This document shows positions 34,998 to 43,550 of a stretch of 64,000 bases of DNA, one piece after another. This DNA comes from Actinomyces bovis. Lineage in GTDB: Bacteria > Actinomycetota > Actinomycetes > Actinomycetales > Actinomycetaceae. The first letter of the stretch is position 1. Each line of letters starts with the position of its first letter. The translations under genes and the position numbers were made by a program. The notes under the pieces were generated by a model. It was given only the letters and a program-made list of their open reading frames with translations, did no database searches and was not told the origin of the DNA. Location of the stretch: assembly GCF_900444995.1 (NCBI RefSeq), contig NZ_UAPQ01000001.1, forward strand, positions 744,001-808,000. The letters run 5' to 3'.

Positions 34998-36056
34998 TCA
35001 GCTGAGCTTGACGATGGCGTTGTCGATCAGGCGGGTCTTGCCGACCTTGGCGGCCAGAGCCAACAAGCCAACAGCCGGCACGGGGGCAGCGGCGTCGGCG
35101 GGCAGTCCGAGGCCAGCGCCAGCCAGATCCACAAAGGAATCCGGGTCTACCAGCGCCACATAGTCGACCTCCACGCCGGGGGCAGCCTGCAGATGCTTAA
35201 GCGCGGCAGCACGCACGGCGACGGCGTCGGCCCCCTTAGCAGCAGCCTCAAGTCCAACCGCAAGCGCCTGGGAGAGAGCGAGCGCCTGTTGGCGTTCGGT
35301 AGCGGAAAGGTAGGCGTTGCGCGAGCTCATGGCCAGGCCGTCCCGCTCGCGGCGGATCTCTACCGGCACGATCTCCAGGGGGACGGAGAGGTCGCGGACC
35401 ATGGCGCGCACAATGGCGAGTTGCTGGGCGTCCTTGCGGCCAAACAGTGCCCACTGCGGGCTGGTCAGGTGCATGAGGCTTAGGACCACCTGACACACGC
35501 CACCAAAGTGCGTGGGGCGGGTCTTGCCCTCCAGGACGGTGGCGATCGGGCCGGGGTCGATACGCACGGCGGGGTCGCCGTCTGGGTACATGACCTCCGG
35601 GGTGGGGGCAAAGACCACCAGGCGGCCCACGCGCAAGGCGCCGTCGGGAGCGGTGAGGGTGGCGGTTAGGCCGGCGACGTCGGCCTCTAAGGTGCGGGGG
35701 TAGGCCTCCAAGTCCTCCCCGGCAGCAAATTGCAGCGGGTTGACAAAAATCGTGACGACGACGGTGCCCTGGTCACCGACGCGGCGGGCTGCCTCCGCAA
35801 CCAGGTCGAAGTGCCCCTGGTGAAGGGCACCCATGGTCATGACGACGGCCCGTGGGGCGGTGTCAGTACTGAGGGCGGCGGCTAGCTCAGCGCGGCTGCG
35901 GGCCAGCGTGGCGGCGGGAGGGAGGGCCGCAGGCGGGAGAGCGGCGGCCTTGCGGGCCGCACGGGCGGCGCTGGCGGCGTCGGCAGAGGCTGCAGGGGTT
36001 GCCGGGGAGGTCGCGGCGGTTGCAGGGGCGGTGGGCTGGTTGGACTCGGTGGTCAT
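34998..36056 (-). CDS. panC: Pantothenate synthetase
   Basis: ATP-dependent condensation of pantoate and beta-alanine. 352 aa, of which the first ~60 are an Ala/Pro-rich extension not found in most homologues (usual ~280-300). The core begins at TLARSRAELAAAL and shows the nucleotidyltransferase motif MGALHQGH, FVNPLQF, and MSSRNAYLS (KMSKS-equivalent). A TAATTT -10-like hexamer lies about seven bases before the ATG, so the message may be leaderless. Downstream of the DUF2520 gene. Confidence 0.96.
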   Translation of the reverse strand: MTTESNQPTAPATAATSPATPAASADAASAARAARKAAALPPAALPPAATLARSRAELAAALSTDTAPRAVVMTMGALHQGHFDLVAEAARRVGDQGTVVVTIFVNPLQFAAGEDLEAYPRTLEADVAGLTATLTAPDGALRVGRLVVFAPTPEVMYPDGDPAVRIDPGPIATVLEGKTRPTHFGGVCQVVLSLMHLTSPQWALFGRKDAQQLAIVRAMVRDLSVPLEIVPVEIRRERDGLAMSSRNAYLSATERQQALALSQALAVGLEAAAKGADAVAVRAAALKHLQAAPGVEVDYVALVDPDSFVDLAGAGLGLPADAAAPVPAVGLLALAAKVGKTRLIDNAIVKLS

Positions 36057-36118
36057 ACAGCCAAATTAGTCCGCCCACTGGCACCGCCGAAACCGCCCGC
36101 CTTTGCTTGGCGGCGCGT

Positions 36119-36232
36119 TCAACTCAAGCAGGCATCGCCGCGAACGTCCCGGCTTGCTCAATTCAAGCAGGCATCGCCGCGAGCGCCCCGACCTGCTTTA
36201 CGGCAAGCTCAACTCAAGCAGGCAGAGCCAAA
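36119..36232. repeat. Three imperfect tandem repeats between panC and the DUF2520 gene
   Basis: TCAAYTCAAGCAGGCATCGC begins at 36119, 36158 and 36209 (the third diverges after AGGCA), at 39 and 51 bases spacing. Neighbouring GCTTG/CAAGC pairs could form small hairpins around each copy. In the 212-base gap; function unknown. Confidence 0.7.
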
Positions 36233-36268
36233 ACCTCCCCCGTTGACTGTGCTGCACCGGCCAGGCTC

Positions 36269-37192
36269 TCAGTCGCGCGAGTCAGGCTCCTCCAAGACCT
36301 CGCGCACCGCCTGGGCCTGCTCACCGCTGATCCGCCCGCTCGCCTCACAGCGCTGCGCCGTCGCTGCAGCCAGCACCCGATAGGTGGCGACGACGTCGCC
36401 CAGCGCCTGCCCTTCAGCGTCGCGCAATTCCTGCAAAGCCTCTAGATGTGCGGCCACCGTCCCGGCGTCGCCGCGCGAGACTGGGCCGGTCAGCCCCGCC
36501 TCGCCCTCAGACAGGGCCCGCTCCAGCGCTGCCGCAAGCAGCGGGCGCAAGGTAGCGGCGCCGTCTTCAACTCCCACGGCGGCCAGCACTCGCACCGCCT
36601 GCCCCACCAGCGTCACCAAGTGGTTAGCGCCGTGCGCCAGGGCCGCGTGATAGGCAGGGCGGGCTGATTCTTCCAGCACAAAAGGCTCGCCCCCCAGCTC
36701 CACCGCAAGTGCCTGAGCGATTGGCAGCACCGCCGCGGGTGCGGTGACGGCCATGGGGCAGCCGACCAGGCGGGCGACGTCGGTAGAAAAGCCACCAAAG
36801 GTCATAGCGGGGTGGATCGCCAGAGGAATAGCTCCGGCTTGACGCGCAGGCTCTAGGACGGCGGTGCCGTAGCGGCCTGAGGTATGCACCACCAGTTGTC
36901 CGGCCTGCCAATGGCCGAGGTCTGCGGCGCCTTGAATTAGCGGCCCGAGGGCGTCGTCGGGGACAGCCAGTAAAACCAGTTCTGCGCGGCGCAGGATCTC
37001 GGGGACTTCCAGCAGTGGCACGCCTGGCAGCAGAACTTCGGCGCGCTCCTGACTTGCAGCTGAGACGGCGTGCACGCCAACCACTTGGTGCCCGGCGGCC
37101 CGCAAGGCTGAACCCAGGACGGCGCCAACGCGCCCAGCTGAGATGATGCCGACGCCGAGGCGCCCCGGGCGGGAAGAGTTGCCTGCACTCAT
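36269..37192 (-). CDS. Rossmann-fold, DUF2520 domain protein
   Basis: 307 aa. An N-terminal NAD(P)-binding domain (GVGIISAGRVGAVLGSALRAAG, LVLLAVPDDAL, VHTSGRYG) is followed by the helical DUF2520 domain (HPAMTFGG, ARPAYHAALAHGANHLVTL, GPVSRGDAGTV). The fold resembles hydroxyacid and ketopantoate dehydrogenases. It stands directly upstream of panC, a pairing conserved in actinobacteria, so a pantoate-pathway oxidoreductase role is tempting but unproven. From memory M. tuberculosis Rv3603c occupies the same place. Confidence 0.88.
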   Translation of the reverse strand: MSAGNSSRPGRLGVGIISAGRVGAVLGSALRAAGHQVVGVHAVSAASQERAEVLLPGVPLLEVPEILRRAELVLLAVPDDALGPLIQGAADLGHWQAGQLVVHTSGRYGTAVLEPARQAGAIPLAIHPAMTFGGFSTDVARLVGCPMAVTAPAAVLPIAQALAVELGGEPFVLEESARPAYHAALAHGANHLVTLVGQAVRVLAAVGVEDGAATLRPLLAAALERALSEGEAGLTGPVSRGDAGTVAAHLEALQELRDAEGQALGDVVATYRVLAAATAQRCEASGRISGEQAQAVREVLEEPDSRD

Positions 37193-37345
37193 GGCTTGAC
37201 CCTATCCCGGGGGCAGCAGCGTTCTCAGTGGCGAAGGCGAGCGGCCATGCGGCGTGGTGGCCCAGTGAGGTGGCGTGGCAGGGGTGATCTCGCGGCGCGG
37301 CGCTCTCAGCGCGAAGCAGTCGCTGCGCCGCTGGCTCTCCTGAGC

Positions 37346-39097
37346 TTAGGCGGTGGCTCGGGCCAGCCAGCGGTCCAGCTGCTCCTCGCTGCGGCGGATC
37401 AGCGCCCGCTCGGAGATCACCTGGGCCAGGAGAGCGGCGTCGGCCAGGCTCAGATTGCTTAGCGAGCGGACCATTACAGCGTCCACCATGTCCAGGTGAA
37501 TCGCCGCCAGACCACGCCGACGTGCAAAAGGCCCCTGAGCGACCCGCAAGGACTGAATGCGTTCAAAGGGAATCACGCTGGTGCGCCGCCAAAAACGCCC
37601 CAGACGCAGCACCACACAGGTGTCCGTCAGGGCAATTCCCTCGCGTCGCCAAGCGATCGGAGAGAATATGCGCCCCCGCGGGGAGATGCCCATAAAGCGA
37701 GGGGCTGATGCACCAGCGCCGACGCCGTCAGCACCTCCGGAGGCAGGGTGCGTAAGCCCATCACCGAGAGCTTCAGCCAGGAAGGCGTCAGGATCGGGGA
37801 CCCCCAACTTGGGCACCACCAGCCATAGCGCGCGCAGGGCAGTATCCCGCTCCCCCACCGGCAGCAACACGTTCACCCCCGTGTACTCCACCCCGCTGCT
37901 ACTGGGCTCCGCGGCCTGCCTCCCGGCGACACTGGTCTCCACCCGCCACCAGTCCGGCCCCCGCCAAAACGGCCCCTGGGAAAGCTTGACGCCGTGTACA
38001 CGCCCGGGCGGCAGCGTGGAGGAGGTCTCGGAAGTCAAGCCGAAACGCATACGGATTCCCGCCGGGGTGGCGGCGGCCCGGAAGCGCCAGCCCTTGTCAA
38101 AAAGGGACCAGACGTAGCCGCCGAGCGCCAGGGGGGCAGCTAGGGCCGGCAGCAGCGCAGACAGTCCAGCGGCTGCGGCACCGCTTCCTTCCCCAAAGAC
38201 AAACCCGGCCACGGTGAAGCCCAGGCTGACCGCAATCAGGATCAACACAGATACCGTCGCCCCGGAGCGCAGCATGGAGAGGATCAGGACCTTGGTGTTC
38301 ACCTCGTAGAGGTAGTGCTCATTAGATTCCACCAGCCCCGTGCGCAGCCGCTGCGCCCCCAAAGCATCCTCAAAACCGCGCGGCGCAGCCACACTGCTGC
38401 CCGCCGCGGCGCCTGCCGGCACCGCAGCTGCGCCGTCACTGAGCAGTGGTTTCTGTGGAAGCGCTCCCGCATCTGGCCTGCTGGCGCCAGCAGTGCCGAC
38501 GACGGCGTCGCCGCGCAGCTCCTGGCCGGCTGCCAGTGACAGGATCTGGTCGCGCAGGGCAGTAAGTTCGCGGCTGCGCAAGAAACCGATGATTACGTGG
38601 GAGTCTGCGCCCCCAGCTACCTCCACGGTGAGCCGCCCCAGACCGAAGATGCGTCCCAGCAGGGGGTGGACTACGTCGACGGACTGGATGCGAGGTAGGC
38701 GGGCAGTACGCAGTTGCTTGTTGAACACGCCGGTGCGCAGGTAGACGGCGTCGCGGTCTACGGCGTAGGAACGCATCCGCCAGGACAGCCAGAGGCTCAG
38801 GGCCAGCGTGACGAAAACGGCCAGGGCACCCACCGCCACCCAAGGCAGACTTCGCGAGAAGGTATTCGAGTCGCTGTCCTGTATAGCCTCGTAGACCTTG
38901 GAGGCCGCCTGGATGTTCTGGAACACGATCAAGGCGAAGATCGCGGTGATGAACTTCCAGCCTTCTAGCAGGGGCGTAATCGGGTGGACTCGGTGCCATT
39001 GGACGTCGGTGGGCAGGGCGATGCGCCGCTCTTGCACATCACCTCGACCTTTGCGGGCCGACGGCTCAGCCCCGCCGCTTATAAGCCCGCCGTTCAC
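37346..39097 (-). CDS. Membrane protein with bacterial PH (DUF304) domains, YdbT-like
   Basis: 583 aa. Begins with a ~25-residue polar lead (GTG start), then paired membrane helices near residues 40-100, and three bPH2-like modules recognisable from repeated '(A)VYLRTGVF...LPRIQSVDV', 'GLTSETSSTLPPGRVHGVKLSQG' and 'ICVVLRLGRFWRRTSVIPFERIQSLRVAQG'-type segments (shortened here), separated by a second helical pair around residues 275-330. Overlaps the stop of the shorter PH gene (GTGA, 39094-39097), so both are probably made together. YdbS/YdbT homologues have been linked to membrane stress and bacteriocin tolerance; role here unknown. Confidence 0.88.
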   Translation of the reverse strand: MNGGLISGGAEPSARKGRGDVQERRIALPTDVQWHRVHPITPLLEGWKFITAIFALIVFQNIQAASKVYEAIQDSDSNTFSRSLPWVAVGALAVFVTLALSLWLSWRMRSYAVDRDAVYLRTGVFNKQLRTARLPRIQSVDVVHPLLGRIFGLGRLTVEVAGGADSHVIIGFLRSRELTALRDQILSLAAGQELRGDAVVGTAGASRPDAGALPQKPLLSDGAAAVPAGAAAGSSVAAPRGFEDALGAQRLRTGLVESNEHYLYEVNTKVLILSMLRSGATVSVLILIAVSLGFTVAGFVFGEGSGAAAAGLSALLPALAAPLALGGYVWSLFDKGWRFRAAATPAGIRMRFGLTSETSSTLPPGRVHGVKLSQGPFWRGPDWWRVETSVAGRQAAEPSSSGVEYTGVNVLLPVGERDTALRALWLVVPKLGVPDPDAFLAEALGDGLTHPASGGADGVGAGASAPRFMGISPRGRIFSPIAWRREGIALTDTCVVLRLGRFWRRTSVIPFERIQSLRVAQGPFARRRGLAAIHLDMVDAVMVRSLSNLSLADAALLAQVISERALIRRSEEQLDRWLARATA

Positions 39098-39606
39098 AGT
39101 CCGGCCATTCGCTGTTCGCCGCGCTCGGACAGCAGCTGGCGCAGGTGTTCGGCCTCCGCTACTGGGAGCCCGTTGATGGTGGCGTCAGTGGAGGCAGAAG
39201 CGGTGTGCAACTTGACTTCCGCGATGCCCAGGTAGCGGGCCAGCGGCCCCTGGGAGGTGTCCACAAACTGCATGCGCCCGTAGGGGATCACGCAGATACG
39301 GCGGAACATAATGCCTTTGCGCCACAGCAGGTGGTCGTCGGCTAGGGCGTAACCCATGGCTCGCACCTGGCGGGGGATCAGCCACAGCTCCCACAGTAAG
39401 CTCAGCGCACCGAGTACAGCACCCGCGTAGAACCAGGGGTTCACCAGCACGCCGGCCACGGCAAAGCCCACGATGCAGGCCAGGTCCAGCACCACTGCGG
39501 GGATTAGGCGGGCGGTGGCTAAGCGTGGGGAGATGGGGTGGAAGGTGACCGCTTCTGGCGCGAAGGGGTCGGCGCTGCGGCTGGGGTTGGCCGAGGTGGG
39601 TGTCAT
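39094..39606 (-). CDS. PH domain membrane protein, YdbS-like
   Basis: 170 aa with two adjacent membrane helices (LIPAVVLDLACIVGFAVAGV and FYAGAVLGALSLLWEL), then one bPH2 domain with the family hallmark RRICVIPYGRMQFVDTSQGPLARYLG. ATG 39606 was set by GGAGAG upstream. Partner of the larger PH protein that overlaps its 3' end. Confidence 0.9.
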   Translation of the reverse strand: MTPTSANPSRSADPFAPEAVTFHPISPRLATARLIPAVVLDLACIVGFAVAGVLVNPWFYAGAVLGALSLLWELWLIPRQVRAMGYALADDHLLWRKGIMFRRICVIPYGRMQFVDTSQGPLARYLGIAEVKLHTASASTDATINGLPVAEAEHLRQLLSERGEQRMAGL

Positions 39607-39724
39607 GCGCTCTCCTAAGGATTCTCTGGCTAATCTTCGCGGTGCGCAGCGGCCCGAGCATCCTCCTGCAGAAGGGTTCGGCGTCCTGAACTGCACCGGT
39701 CACGCCGTCGCCGCTGGCCGGAGT

Positions 39725-40258
39725 TCAGCGCTGCTTGCGCGGCGGCGACGCCGTGCGGGCAGCGCCGCGCGCAGCGTCGGGGGACTCACTGCCAGGTGCG
39801 CCTGCACCGGGATCGTCGTCGTCACCTTCACGAATCGCGCACCAAAACTCCACCAGTAAGCCCACGCCGCACCACAGGAGGCAGGCAATCAGGCAGATGC
39901 CGGAGGTCCAGGCCAGTGAGCTCATGGCCGGGGAGTCGTCGGCGCTCAGGGCGATCACCAGCTCGGCGGCGTAGACGCCCCCGACCACGGCGCCCACGAT
40001 TGCGGAGGCTTGGGCGGCGACCGCGGTCCAGGCGGCGCCGATCGGCGTGATCCAGGTGCGTTCGCGTGCCCGCAGGCGCCGCACGGCCAGGCCGCGCCAA
40101 AGCACGACGGCGGCCACGAGCACCGCCAGCACCGCCCCCCAGGCGGTGAGTGCAGGCACCCACCCCTGGTAAAGCAGCACTAGGTCAAGCAGTGTCCAAG
40201 CAACTACTCCCGAACCGAGGAAGCAGGCGAGGACACTGGTCCACCGCGTACGGGTCAT
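39725..40258 (-). CDS. DUF3180 family membrane protein
   Basis: 177 aa with four predicted membrane helices in two pairs: TSVLACFLGSGVVAWTLLDL, LTAWGAVLAVLVAAVVLW, a middle pair around SAIVGAVVGGVYAAEL and ICLIACLLWCGVGLLVEFW. The short loop RERTWITPIGAAWTAV is characteristic of DUF3180. The ~30-residue tail is acidic then Ala/Arg-rich. ATG 40258 overlaps the stop of the folB-folK gene (ATGA). Almost always found after folK in actinobacteria; function unknown. Confidence 0.9.
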   Translation of the reverse strand: MTRTRWTSVLACFLGSGVVAWTLLDLVLLYQGWVPALTAWGAVLAVLVAAVVLWRGLAVRRLRARERTWITPIGAAWTAVAAQASAIVGAVVGGVYAAELVIALSADDSPAMSSLAWTSGICLIACLLWCGVGLLVEFWCAIREGDDDDPGAGAPGSESPDAARGAARTASPPRKQR

Positions 40259-42483
40259 TCCGCTCCCTGGTTGCCGCCCAGGACGTCCTTCCAAGCGACA
40301 GGAGCACCCCAGCCAGCTTCATCAGCATCTTCGGGGGCGTCAGCCAGCTCAGGGGCGGAGGCCATCGGGGTGCCCGCCGCAGGCACCTCCTCGATCAGGC
40401 CGTTTCCTGGATTGGCGGCCAGCACGGCGGCCTGGGCTGCCGCCTCGTCCTCCGGTAGGGGGGCCGGAGCGGGGGCCACCGGTGCCTCGTTGGCGGAGCC
40501 GCTGGAGAGAACCTCGTCGGCCACCAGCGGCGGCGCCACGTACTGGCCGGTGGGCAGGGCCGGGAGGCTGTCGGATTCCTCCCAGTCCAGGGCGAGCCAA
40601 CGCACGCCGTCGCGGTCGGGGGCGTTCTCCGCGAGCATGGCCACTGACTGGCCGCCGATCTCCGCGAGGTCATCTACCTCCGCCCAGGGCGCCAGCACGA
40701 AGGCCCGCTGCATGGCGCGCGGGTGCGGGATGGTTAGCTCAGGATCGGAGGAGACGACGCCGACGTAGTCGATGATGTCAAGGTCCAGGGTGCGCGGGCC
40801 GTGAACCTGCGTGCGGACACGGCCAGCGTCTGCCTCTAGGCTGCGGACCACCTCCAGCAGTTCCATGGGCGAGAGCACTGTCATGCCTAGGACCACTGTG
40901 TTCAGGTAGTCGGGCTGGGGGCCGGAGCCCGGGTCGGTGACGGCGGCGGTACGGGCCAGCGGCGCCACCTGCATGATCTCCAGGCCCACGGTGTCGCGCA
41001 GGCTGGCGACAGCCTTGCGCAGATTGGGCAGCACCGCGCCGACGTTGCCTCCCAAGGCTAGGACGAAGGCAGTGGGCTGGGCCGGGCGGGTCCGCAGCGG
41101 GTCGACCGGAGCTGCGGGCGCTGCCTGGTCAACCTGAGCAGCCGGCACTTCAGCAGCCGCGGCGGCATCGGCGGCGACGGCGGCGGCTGGCATGCCCAAG
41201 GAAGGCGTCCCGGTAGGCGCAAAGCCCTCTGCGGCCGCCTCAGCGTCAGCGGCAAAGCCCTCAGCGGCGACCGCGCCCCCCATGGCGGGGTCCAGGCCCA
41301 TGGCGGGGTCGCCACCTGGGACGGGCTCCAGGCCGGGGGCGTAGTCCGTAGCCTCGCCGAAGTCCCGCGCCAGAGCGGCTTCAGCAGCATGGGCGTCAGC
41401 GATTAGGGCGTCGACGCCTTCTGCGGCGGCACCCGTGGCAGCGCTGCCAGCGGCAGCCGCAGCCATACCTTCAGCGGCAGCCGCCCCAGCCCCCAGAGCA
41501 CCTGCCCCGAGTGCACCGGCCCCTGCGGCGCTAAGCAGATCCGCACCCAGGCCGGCGGCGTCATCAGCTGCGCCCCCGACGGCGTGGGCGGCGGCGCCAG
41601 CCATATCGGCACCAAAGTGGCCGCCGGGAATCTCGGCCTTGCCAGCAGCGGCATCTGGGAACTCGGGCGCCTGCACGCCAGGCACCTCGTACTCAGCTTC
41701 GGTGGCCGAGTCAGCAGGCTCAGACTCGAAGCTGCTCACGTCAAAGGGGGCCGGGGCCGGTGCGGCCAGCGCGGCGGCTAACTCGGGGTCTATTGGCGCC
41801 TCGGCAGCAGCGGCACTGTCAAAGGGGCTGGTACTGGCGTCAAAGGCTGGCATCTCCGCCTCAGCAGCGGGAGCGGACGGCTCCGGGAAGGCCGGGGCTA
41901 CGGCGTCTGCAACTGGTGCCGGGCTCTGTGCGGCAGCAAAGGCCTCGGCAGCCCCAGCTGCACCAACCGCAGCCGCGCCAGCGGCGGGCGGGGCGTAGTC
42001 CGACTCGGAGGCGGGCGCCGCAGCAGGCACAGCGCTAGGCCTGGCAGATGCCTCGGCAGCCGCGGTGGCCGGGGTCGGCGCCAGCTGGACCGCCAGTTCA
42101 CCGCGAGTGATGGTCACGGCGACGTCGTCAAAAGCTACGTCCAGGGGCGCCTCAGGCTTGTGCACCGTGACCTCCACGGAGCGCACTTGCGGGAAGCTCA
42201 GCACCACATCAGCCACGCGGGCAGCTAGCGTCTCGATCAGGTTGACGCTGGGCCCCTCGATCACGGTGATGACGGCGCTGGCCACGGCGGAGTAGTCAAC
42301 TGAGTCCGCCAACTGGTCGCTGGTACCAGCGGCGCGCACGCCTTGCGGCCCCAAGCCCATGGTTAGGTCCACCACAAAGAGCTGTGCTTCTTCACGCTCC
42401 ATCGGCAGGACCCCATGGCGCCCGCGCGCGGACAGGCCCTTCAAGCAGATCCTGTCAGCGGCTCCGGAGAGGTTGACACTCAT
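40255..42483 (-). CDS. folB-folK: Dihydroneopterin aldolase / HPPK fusion with a ~335-residue linker
   Basis: 742 aa. Residues 1-~130 are FolB (ICLKGLSARGRHGVLPMERE, SVDYSAVASAV, LIETLAARVADVVL), cleaving dihydroneopterin to 6-hydroxymethyl-dihydropterin. Residues ~465-634 are FolK (LALGGNVG, RTQVHGPRTLDLDIIDY, IPHPRAMQRAFVLAPW), which pyrophosphorylates that product for FolP. Between them is an Ala/Pro/Glu-rich, apparently disordered linker, and a ~105-residue acidic tail follows. The start is ATG 42483, with AAGGAG eight bases upstream, overlapping the folP stop as TGATG. Fusion of consecutive enzymes is common; the linker length is not. Confidence 0.93.
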   Translation of the reverse strand: MSVNLSGAADRICLKGLSARGRHGVLPMEREEAQLFVVDLTMGLGPQGVRAAGTSDQLADSVDYSAVASAVITVIEGPSVNLIETLAARVADVVLSFPQVRSVEVTVHKPEAPLDVAFDDVAVTITRGELAVQLAPTPATAAAEASARPSAVPAAAPASESDYAPPAAGAAAVGAAGAAEAFAAAQSPAPVADAVAPAFPEPSAPAAEAEMPAFDASTSPFDSAAAAEAPIDPELAAALAAPAPAPFDVSSFESEPADSATEAEYEVPGVQAPEFPDAAAGKAEIPGGHFGADMAGAAAHAVGGAADDAAGLGADLLSAAGAGALGAGALGAGAAAAEGMAAAAAGSAATGAAAEGVDALIADAHAAEAALARDFGEATDYAPGLEPVPGGDPAMGLDPAMGGAVAAEGFAADAEAAAEGFAPTGTPSLGMPAAAVAADAAAAAEVPAAQVDQAAPAAPVDPLRTRPAQPTAFVLALGGNVGAVLPNLRKAVASLRDTVGLEIMQVAPLARTAAVTDPGSGPQPDYLNTVVLGMTVLSPMELLEVVRSLEADAGRVRTQVHGPRTLDLDIIDYVGVVSSDPELTIPHPRAMQRAFVLAPWAEVDDLAEIGGQSVAMLAENAPDRDGVRWLALDWEESDSLPALPTGQYVAPPLVADEVLSSGSANEAPVAPAPAPLPEDEAAAQAAVLAANPGNGLIEEVPAAGTPMASAPELADAPEDADEAGWGAPVAWKDVLGGNQGAE

Positions 42484-43376
42484 CAGCTGTGCTCCTTCCA
42501 AAGAGCGGAGGTTCGTACCGCGTCCAGGTTGGACGGAACGTCGTGAACGCGGACGGCCCAGGCGCCAACGGCGGCAGCCAGGGCAGTGGTGGCGGCGGTG
42601 ACGGCGTCACGCGCCGTCGGCTCCGTCGGAGCACCAGTCCCAGCCGCCTTCAGGGCAGCGGCCAGGAAGCGTTTGCGGGAAGCGCCGATCAGCACCGGCA
42701 GGCCCAGATCCCTTTGGAGGCGAGCGGTGGCGGCAAGCAGTTCCCAAGACTGCGGGTGGGTCTTGGCGAAGCCTAGACCGGGGTCAAGGACCACTTGGCT
42801 GCGGGCGACCCCGGCTGCGTCGAGCTCAGCCAGCCGCTGGTTGAGCTCTGCCTCCACTCCTGCGACGACGCCGCCCGGGTAGTCGGTGAGCTGATCCATG
42901 GTCTCGGGGGTGCCACGCCAGTGCTGGCAGATGTAGACGACGCCGGTTTGCGCCACCACTTGGTGCATCTGTGGATCGGCCAAGCCACCAGAGACGTCGT
43001 TGATAATCAGGGCACCGGCCTTGACTGCGGCGAGGGCTGTCTCCGCGTGAATCGTGTCAATAGAGACCACCAGGCCAGCGTCTGCCAGACCACGCACGAC
43101 CTGCTCCACACGGGCCGTCTCTTCAGCGGGGGTGACGCGTTGGGAACCGGGCCGCGTGGACTCACCGCCGACGTCGATAATGTCCGCGCCCTGCTCAGCT
43201 AATTCAAGCCCGTGTGCCAGGGCGGCCGGCGGCGTCGCCCAGCGGCCACCATCAGAGAAAGAATCTGGGGTGACATTCAGAATGCCCATGAGCAGGGTGC
43301 GTCCGGCTGCGCTGGCTTGGGTCAGCTGTGCGGGCAGCGGCGTCGGTGCGGCTATGACATTCGTTGACACAACCAC
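42483..43376 (-). CDS. folP: Dihydropteroate synthase
   Basis: Joins p-aminobenzoate to the pterin pyrophosphate; the sulfonamide target. 297 aa TIM barrel with GILNVTPDSFSDGG, GADIIDVGGESTRPGS, INDVSGG, DPGLGFAKT and LIGASRKRF, all expected active-site loops. GTG 43376 was used; a second GTG two codons on is equally possible and neither has a clear ribosome site. First gene of folP-folBK-DUF3180 and now separated from folE by an oppositely oriented ATPase gene. Confidence 0.96.
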   Translation of the reverse strand: MVVSTNVIAAPTPLPAQLTQASAAGRTLLMGILNVTPDSFSDGGRWATPPAALAHGLELAEQGADIIDVGGESTRPGSQRVTPAEETARVEQVVRGLADAGLVVSIDTIHAETALAAVKAGALIINDVSGGLADPQMHQVVAQTGVVYICQHWRGTPETMDQLTDYPGGVVAGVEAELNQRLAELDAAGVARSQVVLDPGLGFAKTHPQSWELLAATARLQRDLGLPVLIGASRKRFLAAALKAAGTGAPTEPTARDAVTAATTALAAAVGAWAVRVHDVPSNLDAVRTSALWKEHS

Positions 43377-43500
43377 AGGCTAACGGACTAACAGGCTGGT
43401 GGACCGTAACGACGGCGTACCGTTCCGCGCCTAGCGCACAGCCAGGACTCCCGGCTGCCGGTCGATTTCCGGCGCACACCGGGGCGCGCTCTACCGCAGC

Positions 43501-43550
43501 CAACTTTATTAGCCGTAGATAAAGCCGAGTAAAGTAATTAAACTCGTCCT
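43501..43550 (+). promoter_or_regulatory. AT-rich leader of the AAA ATPase gene
   Basis: 32 of 50 bases are A or T, against a GC-rich surrounding. CTTTAT (43504-43509) and ATAAAG (43519-43524) form a dyad with a 9-base spacer, a possible operator. TAATTA at 43535-43540 is in -10 position for a near-leaderless start at GTG 43551. Confidence 0.45.
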
